Positions 1 to 5,620 of a DNA stretch of 5,620 bases are shown here, piece by piece. Location: the NCBI GenBank assembly GCA_002455215.1, contig DKKK01000041.1, forward strand, positions 1 through 5,620. The letters run 5' to 3'. Both the position numbers and the translations under genes were made by a program. Source of the stretch: Anaerolineales bacterium UBA6668 (GTDB lineage: Bacteria > Chloroflexota > Anaerolineae > Anaerolineales > UBA6668). Position 1 is the stretch's first letter; each line of letters begins with the position of its first letter. Below the pieces are notes generated by a model. It did not search any database, had not been told where the DNA came from, and saw nothing but the letters and a program-made list of their open reading frames with translations.

Positions 1-11
1 AAATCTTTCAT
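1..11 (-). other. possible divergent gene start at the left edge
   Basis: On the minus strand an ATG occupies 11-9 and is followed by AAA GAT before the window ends. An AGGG motif (complement of 19-22) lies seven bases upstream of it, a reasonable ribosome-binding distance. A divergent gene next to a regulator of this type would be a normal arrangement. Only three codons are visible, so neither coding potential nor product can be judged. The match may be chance. Confidence 0.2.
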
Positions 12-44
12 GCGGTTGCCCTGAAAATCCACCCGATAACAGTA

Positions 45-72
45 TTCAGAATACAATTATTCATTGTATAAT
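45..72 (+). promoter_or_regulatory. putative pucR promoter giving a near-leaderless mRNA
   Basis: A perfect TATAAT lies at 67-72. A TTCAGA hexamer (four of six matches to TTGACA) lies at 45-50, with a 16-base spacer. The expected transcription start, about seven bases after the -10 box, falls near 79-80, only two or three bases before the ATG at 82. No Shine-Dalgarno sequence precedes that ATG. These facts together fit a nearly leaderless transcript. The promoter is inferred from sequence only. Confidence 0.5.
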
Positions 73-75
73 TGT
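51..75. promoter_or_regulatory. inverted repeat overlapping the pucR promoter (candidate operator)
   Basis: Two overlapping dyads are visible. ATACAAT (51-57) and ATTGTAT (63-69) are perfect 7-base inverted arms with a 5-base spacer. ACAATTAT (53-60) and ATAATTGT (68-75) are perfect 8-base arms with a 7-base spacer. The element covers the promoter spacer and the -10 box, so a bound protein could block or modulate transcription. An AT-rich dyad upstream of a regulator gene suggests autoregulation, but the binding protein is not known. Confidence 0.5.
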
Positions 76-81
76 TCTGCT

Positions 82-1737
82 ATGTTTAGTCCAAAAGTTT
101 CCGTCCCCCTTTCTGAAGTGATACGGTTGGCATTGCCTACCGATGTGCAGTATCTAACCCAAAACTTTGACCGCCATCGCATGGTGCAGTGGGCAACAGT
201 GGTCGGAGTTCCCTTACGGCGCGAAGAGCTGATAACCGCCGGAGACTTTGTCATTGTGGCAGTACGCAGTGACCACCCCAATTGGGATGAAGCGATCCGT
301 GAATTTGTGAACCAACAGGTATCTGTAGCGGTTACAAATCAGCCCATACCGGACTCAGCAATAGAGATCGCCGAAGCGGCAGGGATTCCGCTCTTGCAGG
401 TTTCATCAGAAATGGACCTGCGCGAAATCCACCGTGGCATTATGATGACCCTGCTCCAAAAGGAAGCGCAGGTAGCCCAAAAACATTCTGACCTATCCCG
501 CCATCTGCACCGTTTGGTAGCCGAATCGGTAGAATTTGACGAGCTTGCCGATGAAATGGGCAACCTGACCGGGCATAGCGTGCTGGTTCAAGACAAGCGT
601 CTCTCCCCTATCACCTTCGTCCGAACCCCGCAAATTCCCGAAAATCAATGGGAAGGTTTGGTAAACCGCCTATGCGAATCCACCAGTTTACCCGATGGCT
701 GGTCTGACCGCCGTCAGGTGGCGCAAAAGCCGGATCGGGTAGAATTCCAAGTGTTGGAACAAAGTTACGCCCGTTATATTGCCCCCATTGTGGTCGGTGG
801 CATGTCACGCGGCTTTGTTTCGGTCATTGCGCATCTTGAAGAATTGGATGTATTTGACCAATTGGCGGCAGGGCAGGGGGCAATGGCATTTGCGCTTTCC
901 ATGTCGCGCGAAAAAGCCGTCAACGACAATACCAAGATGTTGCGTGGTGACTTTTTGGATGCCGTCTTGGCAGGCACTATCCCCGCTAGTGAATTGGAAC
1001 GCTGGGCAAATCGCTTGGGGCATCGCATTGATTCCCCCCATGCCGTGCTGGCTTTTACCTGGGGCACAGGACAGCAAAACGAGAGACCTTCCCAACGCCG
1101 CTTGGAAACCATTGTAAACGGCGAAATCGGGCTGGCTCGTTTATCTGCTTTAGTGCGCAATGCCGAACATGATGTTTTGGTATTTGTCGCTTTAGATAAT
1201 GACTACAACATCGCCGTAGCGCGGGCACTGGCTGAAAACGTCTTTGAACAGACCCACCAAGAGTATCCTAAAGCCCGCATTTTCTGTGGCATTGGCAGAC
1301 CCGCAGTGAACCTGCACGAGTGGCGCACATCTCACCGTGAAGCCTTACAATCCCTAGAAACTGCCCGCCGCATGGACGAACAACGCCCGATGTATTTTGG
1401 CGATTTGAGCGTGCATCGCTTGCTCTTCCAAATCGAAGACCACCCCGAACTTGAACGCTTCTGCCGCGAAACCATCGGCGCATTGGCAGACTACGACGAC
1501 AAACACAACAGCACCTTGGTTCAGACCCTTTCAGTCTACTTTGAAAATTTGGGTAACCTAACCCAAACCGCTGACGCTCTGTATATCCATCGCAACACTT
1601 TGCAATACCGCATGGAACGCATCACTGAAATTGCCAATATTGACATCAATAACCCGGATACTCGCTTGGCAGTGCAGTTGGCATTAAAGGCGTTCAAACT
1701 TTTGCCGACCAAAAAGGAAGTAAAGGCAATTAGCTAG
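82..1737 (+). CDS. PucR-family transcriptional regulator
   Basis: This is a DNA-binding regulator of the PucR/CdaR type, 551 residues from the ATG at 82. About residues 10-125 match the PucR N-terminal domain, including the run around LITAGDFVIVAV. A middle region (about 130-275) looks like a sensory or GAF-like segment. About 290-410 corresponds to the GGDEF-like CdaR domain found in this family, with no GGDEF catalytic motif visible. About 485-545 is the C-terminal helix-turn-helix, with the typical NLTQTADALYIHRNTLQYRM signature. A TTG at 64 would add six residues, but it lies before the predicted transcription start, so the ATG at 82 is preferred. Known relatives control purine catabolism (PucR), sugar diacid use (CdaR) and, in Bacillus subtilis, proline use (PutR). 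Its position before proB-proA makes control of proline or glutamate metabolism an attractive inference; the ligand is unknown. Family assignment is firm and target assignment is not. Confidence 0.92.
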   Translation: MFSPKVSVPLSEVIRLALPTDVQYLTQNFDRHRMVQWATVVGVPLRREELITAGDFVIVAVRSDHPNWDEAIREFVNQQVSVAVTNQPIPDSAIEIAEAAGIPLLQVSSEMDLREIHRGIMMTLLQKEAQVAQKHSDLSRHLHRLVAESVEFDELADEMGNLTGHSVLVQDKRLSPITFVRTPQIPENQWEGLVNRLCESTSLPDGWSDRRQVAQKPDRVEFQVLEQSYARYIAPIVVGGMSRGFVSVIAHLEELDVFDQLAAGQGAMAFALSMSREKAVNDNTKMLRGDFLDAVLAGTIPASELERWANRLGHRIDSPHAVLAFTWGTGQQNERPSQRRLETIVNGEIGLARLSALVRNAEHDVLVFVALDNDYNIAVARALAENVFEQTHQEYPKARIFCGIGRPAVNLHEWRTSHREALQSLETARRMDEQRPMYFGDLSVHRLLFQIEDHPELERFCRETIGALADYDDKHNSTLVQTLSVYFENLGNLTQTADALYIHRNTLQYRMERITEIANIDINNPDTRLAVQLALKAFKLLPTKKEVKAIS

Positions 1738-1753
1738 GCAATTGCCAATTGCC
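1725..1753. repeat. nested GGCAATT / AATTGCC repeats at the end of pucR
   Basis: GGCAATT occurs at 1725-1731 and 1737-1743. Its complement AATTGCC occurs at 1740-1746 and 1747-1753. The pair 1737-1743 and 1747-1753 forms a perfect 7-base inverted repeat with a 3-base loop, and GGCAATTGCC at 1737-1746 is itself palindromic. The cluster straddles the pucR stop codon. No T-run follows, so a standard intrinsic terminator is unlikely. It overlaps the -35 box of a plausible proB promoter, which favours a protein-binding site. A weak RNA hairpin remains possible. Confidence 0.5.
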
Positions 1754-1769
1754 GCGATTAAGGTTAAAT
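1742..1769 (+). promoter_or_regulatory. putative proB-proA-serB promoter
   Basis: TTGCCA (1742-1747, five of six matches to TTGACA) is followed after 16 bases by TTAAAT (1764-1769, four of six matches to TATAAT). Transcription would start near 1776 and leave a leader of about 70 bases before proB. The -35 box sits inside the GGCAATT/AATTGCC repeat cluster, so a regulator bound there would affect initiation. The match is moderate, and read-through from pucR is an alternative way to transcribe proB. Confidence 0.35.
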
Positions 1770-1778
1770 AGCAAAGCA

Positions 1779-1799
1779 GGGCGGGGAGATACCACGCCC
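1779..1799 (+). other. weak GC-rich hairpin in the proB leader
   Basis: GGGCG (1779-1783) and CGCCC (1795-1799) can pair as a five-base-pair stem around an 11-base loop. A further GCAA (1771-1774) and TTGC (1801-1804) could extend it across an uneven internal loop. No U-run follows and no known riboswitch class is recognisable. It may be incidental. Confidence 0.2.
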
Positions 1800-1813
1800 G
1801 TTGCCAAACAACT

Positions 1814-1830
1814 CTCCTGTGCAAAAGGAG
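1814..1830 (+). promoter_or_regulatory. hairpin containing the proB Shine-Dalgarno-like motif
   Basis: AAGGAG at 1825-1830 is the only strong ribosome-binding motif before proB, but it ends 16 bases before the ATG at 1847, farther than usual. CTCCT (1814-1818) is exactly complementary to AGGAG (1826-1830) across a 7-base loop, so the motif could be hidden in a five-base-pair stem. A two-base bulge would let two more A-T pairs form. This could tune translation or be coincidental. Confidence 0.35.
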
Positions 1831-1846
1831 TTTTTATTCGTCCATC

Positions 1847-2956
1847 ATGTCAAAATTTCAAAATATTGTTGTCAAACTTGGCACAAGCACGCTGACCGCC
1901 AGTGGCAAAGACCTTGCCGCAGAGCGAATTGTGGATTTAGCAAGGCAAGTGGCTACCCTAATGCGGGCAGGGGTGCAAGTCACGCTGGTATCCTCCGGCG
2001 CAGGCATGGCGGGGCGTGCCGCACTGGGGCATATCGCAATCCCCAAAACACTCCCTGCCAAGCAAATGTTGGTCGCTATCGGGCAACCGCGATTGATGGC
2101 GTTGTATGAACAATTATTTGGCATTTACAAGGTGACGGTAGCGCAGATTTTGCTCACACGTCACGACCTAGCACGGCGAGCCAGCTTTCTCAATGCTCGT
2201 AATACCTTTCACGCCTTACTGGCGCAAGGCATCCTGCCCATTGTCAACGAAAATGATACAGTAGCCACCGATGAAATTCGCGTAGGCGATAATGATAACC
2301 TTTCCGCATTGGTGGCAAATCTCATCACGGCGGACCTCCTGCTGTTGCTGACCGACCAAGATGGTGTGTACACTTCTGACCCGCGCAAAAATCCACAGGC
2401 AACCCGCTGGCAGGTCATTGATACGCCTGAAATTCCTGAAAGCATGTGGCAAGCGGCGGGTGGCAGTGGGGAAGGCGGCACGGGTGGCATGTTGACAAAA
2501 TTGGAAGCCGCCCGTTTGGCGCGAAATTCTGGCGCTACCGTCTTGGTGGCGGCAGGCAATGAACCCGATGCGATTTTACGAGCGGCAAACGGCACACTGA
2601 GCGGAACCACCTTCTTGCCGGTTCGTTCTGCTTTGGAAAGCCGAAAACGTTACATCGTTTCCGGTTGGGATAAGCAAAGCCGGCTGGTGGCAGATGCTGG
2701 TGCGGTGCGGGCTTTACTCAAGGGCAGTAGCCTACTGCCGGTGGGGGTGCGCAGTTGTGTGGGCGAGTTTGAGCGTGGCGATACAGTGGCAGTTTGTACA
2801 CTAGACGGCAAAGAAATCGCACGCGGGCTGGTCAACTATTCGCACAATGAAACCCGCAAAATTTTGGGAGAACAGTCTGATCATATTGCCAGCGTTTTGG
2901 GGTATGATTATGGGGATGAGCTAATCCATCGCGACCATTTGGTGTTGATGGAGTAA
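1847..2956 (+). CDS. proB: glutamate 5-kinase (gamma-glutamyl kinase)
   Basis: This cytoplasmic enzyme phosphorylates glutamate with ATP to gamma-glutamyl phosphate, the first and usually feedback-controlled step of proline synthesis. The length of 369 residues is normal for the two-domain form. The amino-acid kinase domain (about 5-255) shows VVKLGTSTLT (8-17), VSSGAG (48-53), NENDTVATDEIRVGDNDNLS (134-153), TDQDGVYTSDPR (169-180) and GTGGMLTKLEAA (211-222). A C-terminal PUA domain follows (about 277-360), including GEFERGD and ARGLVNYS. Asp107 and Glu143 line up with positions linked to proline feedback in Escherichia coli ProB, as I recall that alignment, so feedback inhibition is likely kept. 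The ATG at 1847 is chosen because the kinase fold begins immediately after it and no closer in-frame start exists to the upstream Shine-Dalgarno-like motif. proA follows after 43 bases. Confidence 0.97.
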   Translation: MSKFQNIVVKLGTSTLTASGKDLAAERIVDLARQVATLMRAGVQVTLVSSGAGMAGRAALGHIAIPKTLPAKQMLVAIGQPRLMALYEQLFGIYKVTVAQILLTRHDLARRASFLNARNTFHALLAQGILPIVNENDTVATDEIRVGDNDNLSALVANLITADLLLLLTDQDGVYTSDPRKNPQATRWQVIDTPEIPESMWQAAGGSGEGGTGGMLTKLEAARLARNSGATVLVAAGNEPDAILRAANGTLSGTTFLPVRSALESRKRYIVSGWDKQSRLVADAGAVRALLKGSSLLPVGVRSCVGEFERGDTVAVCTLDGKEIARGLVNYSHNETRKILGEQSDHIASVLGYDYGDELIHRDHLVLME

Positions 2957-2999
2957 TTGAATTTGTTACGAATTTTACCCGACCCACACACCCAAAGCT

Positions 3000-4262
3000 A
3001 TGCTCAACCTAACCGAAATGGGCAGAAATGCCCGTGCCGCCTTCCAAAAAATTTCACTCGCTACCCATAGTCAACGGCTTGCCGCTTTGCACATCTTGCA
3101 TGATGGCTTGCTTTCTGCCGAAGCAGAAATTTTAGCCGCCAACGAAATAGATGTACGCGCTAGCCAAGCGAACGGCAATGCCCCCGCTTTCATTGACCGC
3201 CTGACTCTCAACCCCAAACGGCTCAAAGCCATTGCCAACGACCTGATGACTCTCATCCAAGCCGAAGACCCACTCGGCAAGGAAACCGACCACCGCACAC
3301 TTGCCAATGGCATCTCACTCTGTCGGCGCACCGTGCCCTTGGGCGTGATGGGCGTCATCTACGAGTCGCGCCCAAATGTGACGATGGATGTGGCGGGATT
3401 GTGCATCAAGACCGGCAACGCGGCGATTTTGCGTGGCGGTTCCGATAACCTAAATAGCAATTTGGCGCTGATGAAGGTAGTCAAGCAAGCCCTAGACAAA
3501 GCCGGGCTACCCACTGACACCGTGCAATTAATCGACAATACTGACCGAAAGTACATCGGCGAGTTGCTAAAATTACATGAGTACTTAGACTTGATTATCC
3601 CGCGTGGCGGTGCAAATCTGCACCGCTTGTGCCGCGAAAACTCCATCATCCCGGTTATCACCGGCGGGATCGGCGTATGCCACTTATTTGTAGATGAAAC
3701 TGCCGATTTATCTGCCGCCATTCCACTCATCCGCAACGCAAAAATTCAAAAGCCCAGCGCCTGCAATGCCCTAGATACTGTGCTCGTTCACGAAACAGTT
3801 GCCGCAGAGTTTCTCCCAGCTTTGGTAAACACACTCGCCCAAGATGGCGTTTCCTTCCGCGCTGAGCCACTTGCCATGCAGGCGTTAACCAACCTGACCC
3901 AAGCAAGCATTTTGCCTGCCACAGAGCAGGATTTCTCTACGGAATGGTTAGACCTGATACTAGGCTTGAAAGTTGTCTCCAATATTGAAGAAGCGATTGC
4001 CCACATTCAAGCCCACTCCACCCATCACTCCGATGGCATTCTATCCGATAACCATTCCAATATCGAAATATTTGTCAACGAAGTAGATTCAGCCGCCGTA
4101 TTTGTCAATGCCGATACGCGCTTTAATGATGGGGCACAGTTTGGTTTGGGTGCGGAAGTAGCGGTCAGCACCCAGCGCCTACACGTGCGCGGACCGATGG
4201 GCTTGCCGGAATTGACCAGCTACAAATGGGTAGTACGGGGCGATTACGCCATACGCCAATAG
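3000..4262 (+). CDS. proA: glutamate-5-semialdehyde dehydrogenase (gamma-glutamyl phosphate reductase)
   Basis: The enzyme reduces gamma-glutamyl phosphate with NADPH to glutamate 5-semialdehyde, which cyclises to pyrroline-5-carboxylate for proline synthesis. It is expected to work with ProB in the cytoplasm, because the intermediate is unstable. The 420 residues match the normal family length and belong to the aldehyde dehydrogenase superfamily. Visible motifs are VPLGVMGVIYESRPNVT (112-128), the segment IIPRGGANLHR (199-209), KPSACNALDT (251-260) with catalytic Cys255, and FGLGAEVAVSTQRLHVRGP (381-399). The ATG at 3000 gives the usual N-terminus, but the preceding bases are C-rich and carry no Shine-Dalgarno motif, so initiation may rely on coupling to proB or on a non-canonical mechanism. 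The third pathway enzyme, ProC, is not in the window. Confidence 0.97.
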   Translation: MLNLTEMGRNARAAFQKISLATHSQRLAALHILHDGLLSAEAEILAANEIDVRASQANGNAPAFIDRLTLNPKRLKAIANDLMTLIQAEDPLGKETDHRTLANGISLCRRTVPLGVMGVIYESRPNVTMDVAGLCIKTGNAAILRGGSDNLNSNLALMKVVKQALDKAGLPTDTVQLIDNTDRKYIGELLKLHEYLDLIIPRGGANLHRLCRENSIIPVITGGIGVCHLFVDETADLSAAIPLIRNAKIQKPSACNALDTVLVHETVAAEFLPALVNTLAQDGVSFRAEPLAMQALTNLTQASILPATEQDFSTEWLDLILGLKVVSNIEEAIAHIQAHSTHHSDGILSDNHSNIEIFVNEVDSAAVFVNADTRFNDGAQFGLGAEVAVSTQRLHVRGPMGLPELTSYKWVVRGDYAIRQ

Positions 4263-4264
4263 GA
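4261..4264 (+). promoter_or_regulatory. serB ribosome-binding site overlapping the proA stop codon
   Basis: AGGA shares its first two bases with the proA TAG and stands five bases before the serB ATG. This is the only optimally spaced Shine-Dalgarno motif among the plus-strand genes here, and it points to translational coupling of serB to proA. Confidence 0.6.
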
Positions 4265-4269
4265 ATTGT

Positions 4270-5109
4270 ATGTACTCGCGTGCAGTCTGGGGTTTTACCG
4301 ATTTGGTTATCTTCGATTGTGATAGCACACTTTCGAGCATCGAAGGCATTGATGAATTGGCGCACATGACCGGTAGCCAAAATGCCATTTCCGCATTGAC
4401 CAAACGCGCTATGGAAGGTGATATTCCTCTGGAAAGTGTGTACGGCAAGCGCTTGGAAGTTGCTCAGCCCACCCTGTCCCAAGTGCAAGCCATCACCGAA
4501 CTCTACCAACAAAACGTGATTCCCGATGCCCAAGCAGTTGTGCAGGCGCTGACGGCGGCAGGGTGCAAGGTATTTATTGTAACTGGCGGGCTGATTGAAC
4601 CCGTGCGGGCATTTGGCGAATGGCTAGGCATTCCAAGCGACCACATCTACGCTGTAGATATGAAATATGACCAACTTTCTGGGGATTGGTGGCGCTATTG
4701 GGAGCAACATGGCGGCAAAAATCCATCTGCAAACTATTTAGGGGTGGGCGAAAGCCCGCTGGCGGGTACAGGCGGCAAAAACCGTGTGATAGATTATATC
4801 CGTACTCAGCATAGTGGGCGGGCAATGCTGGTGGGGGACGGTGCTTCAGACTTGGAAGCGGCAGGACACGTAGACTGGTTTGTCGGCTTTGGCGGGGTGG
4901 TGAAGCGCCAGAAGGTGCAAGCAGAATCGCCGGTATTTTTACACAGTTTGGCGCTATCTCCATTACTCCCACTGGTGATTGGCAAACATTTCCTGCCGGA
5001 ATCAGCAAAAGCCATTTATGCGGATGGGTTGGCTCGTATTCAGTTGGGTGAATTGACGATGAAAGACCCGACGCAAATGGCAAATTTCTTACAAGCTGTG
5101 CTGGATTAA
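4270..5109 (+). CDS. serB: phosphoserine phosphatase (SerB-type HAD hydrolase)
   Basis: This HAD-superfamily phosphatase very probably hydrolyses O-phosphoserine to serine, the last step of the phosphorylated serine pathway. Motif I is DCDST (16-20), with Asp16 the nucleophile and Asp18 the acid/base. EGIDELA (25-31) and ALTKRAMEGDIPLESVYGKRL (42-62, with Arg46 and Arg61) match the PSP substrate cap. Motif II is VTGG (104-107), motif III is Lys170 in GGK, and motif IV is GDGASD (189-194). No ACT domain is present. Two departures stand out. About 15-17 extra residues, rich in Trp, lie before motif III (about 138-154). A C-terminal tail of about 65 residues follows GFGG and includes LSPLLPL (229-235). 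The start is well supported: AGGA (4261-4264) overlaps the proA stop codon and lies five bases before the ATG. The 7-base gap implies cotranscription with proA. A related HAD substrate cannot be wholly excluded. Confidence 0.88.
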   Translation: MYSRAVWGFTDLVIFDCDSTLSSIEGIDELAHMTGSQNAISALTKRAMEGDIPLESVYGKRLEVAQPTLSQVQAITELYQQNVIPDAQAVVQALTAAGCKVFIVTGGLIEPVRAFGEWLGIPSDHIYAVDMKYDQLSGDWWRYWEQHGGKNPSANYLGVGESPLAGTGGKNRVIDYIRTQHSGRAMLVGDGASDLEAAGHVDWFVGFGGVVKRQKVQAESPVFLHSLALSPLLPLVIGKHFLPESAKAIYADGLARIQLGELTMKDPTQMANFLQAVLD

Positions 5110-5145
5110 CCCCACAAACTCGTACACATCCTGCAATTTCACTCC

Positions 5146-5574
5146 TTAGGAAAGTGCATATCGCTTCTGCCAGCTGGTAGGAAATGTCAACTGGTTTGCA
5201 TACACATAGCGCACCAACTGCCCATGATGTTGAACTTCGTGTTCGAGCAAATCAAATGCGAGACTCAATTGTTTTTCATTTAAATGATTAAACGCTATTT
5301 CCGATAGTTGTTCCGCGCTGGCTTCTAGTGCGGCAAGTACGGCGGATTGAACTTTTGGCGTGCGCAAACTGCAGGCACCCCCCTGCCACTCGCCATGCTG
5401 AATCGCCTTTAGGTAACTTTCCCTTGCCCCAACCACACACCACACCTGCGCGGCGATGCGGTTAGCGGGAAGGTCAGCCAATGCCAAGCATAAATCCGCT
5501 TCTGCTAGATGGGCAAACAAATCATAGGTTAGTTGGAATGCGCGTGTGAGTTTTTGCTGTAAAAGTGAGTTCAT
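5146..5574 (-). CDS. DinB/YfiT-like putative metal-dependent protein
   Basis: The product resembles DinB-superfamily four-helix-bundle proteins, many of which bind a divalent metal through three ligands and some of which are thiol-dependent transferases. The exact reaction is unknown. From the ATG at 5574 it has 142 residues. The C-terminal part carries LLEHEVQHHGQLVRY (residues 109-123), whose HxxxH pair (His112 and His116) fits two metal ligands. The usual first-ligand region reads VWCVVGARESYL (44-55), with Cys46 where a His is often found. A closing FPTSWQKRYAL segment is typical of one DinB subgroup. The start is uncertain: an in-frame ATG at 5613 or TTG at 5619 would extend it by 13 or 15 residues, and the gene could continue past the window edge. 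The ATG at 5574 is preferred because it falls directly before the first predicted helix, and the upstream stretch is Pro/Gln-rich. It converges on serB with 36 bases between stops and is probably unrelated to the proline genes. Confidence 0.8.
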   Translation of the reverse strand: MNSLLQQKLTRAFQLTYDLFAHLAEADLCLALADLPANRIAAQVWCVVGARESYLKAIQHGEWQGGACSLRTPKVQSAVLAALEASAEQLSEIAFNHLNEKQLSLAFDLLEHEVQHHGQLVRYVYANQLTFPTSWQKRYALS

Positions 5575-5620
5575 TTTTTGCGGGGGGTGGAAATTTTGTA
5601 ACTGCTCAGGCATAGCCAAC

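Noticed and set aside
774..1160. Long minus-strand open frame inside pucR
   Set aside because: It is antisense to a clearly conserved regulator, has no recognisable domain, and its low-complexity Ser/Ala/Pro composition is typical of a shadow frame.
1737..1753. Intrinsic terminator after pucR
   Set aside because: The 7-base stem with a 3-base loop lacks a following T-run and is AT-rich at its core. It is better explained as a protein-binding dyad.
1764..1846. T-box or other riboswitch in the proB leader
   Set aside because: TACCACG at 1791-1796 and nearby bases recall part of a T-box motif, but the leader is too short, no specifier stem or terminator is seen, and the match is only a few bases.
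1801..2109. Plus-strand TTG-started frame overlapping the start of proB
   Set aside because: It is an out-of-frame shadow of proB with no recognisable protein features.
4165..4533. Minus-strand open frame spanning the proA-serB junction
   Set aside because: It covers conserved coding sequence of both genes on the other strand and shows no motif or ribosome-binding site.
4574..5083. Minus-strand 169-codon open frame opposite serB
   Set aside because: The phosphatase motifs on the plus strand are unmistakable. The antisense product is Pro-rich without any family signature.
5110..5145. Bidirectional terminator between serB and the DinB-like gene
   Set aside because: The 36-base convergent gap contains no stem longer than about four pairs and no T-run, so no terminator can be supported.

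Overview
The window is an ordinary bacterial chromosomal segment with compact, mostly co-directional genes. It holds five coding regions: a PucR-family regulator, proB, proA, a serB-like phosphoserine phosphatase, and a convergent DinB-like gene that runs to or near the right edge. Base composition is near-balanced. I see no tRNA, rRNA, CRISPR array, insertion sequence or phage gene. The organism cannot be fixed from sequence alone. The near-leaderless layout in front of pucR and the missing Shine-Dalgarno sequences at two starts would suit Chloroflexota or a related lineage, but this is a weak inference.

Layout. Positions 1-81 hold a promoter-like region with a strong inverted repeat. A possible divergent gene start lies at the extreme left edge. 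Positions 82-1737 encode the PucR-type regulator. The 109-base gap that follows (1738-1846) holds nested GGCAATT/AATTGCC inverted repeats, a plausible proB promoter, and a small hairpin that includes the only Shine-Dalgarno-like motif before proB. proB (1847-2956), proA (3000-4262) and serB (4270-5109) then run in one direction with gaps of 43 and 7 bases, probably as one transcript. A 36-base convergent gap separates serB from the minus-strand DinB-like gene.

Function. ProB and ProA are the first two enzymes of proline synthesis from glutamate. SerB performs the last step of serine synthesis. The operon-like block therefore joins two amino-acid pathways, and glutamate is both the precursor of proline and the amino donor for phosphoserine. 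A PucR-type regulator directly upstream is a natural candidate for controlling the block. The pucR and proB promoter regions share a CAATT-N4-ATTG element, which is the most interesting regulatory signal I found. I found no convincing unknown multi-gene system; the novelty here is in regulation and gene linkage.
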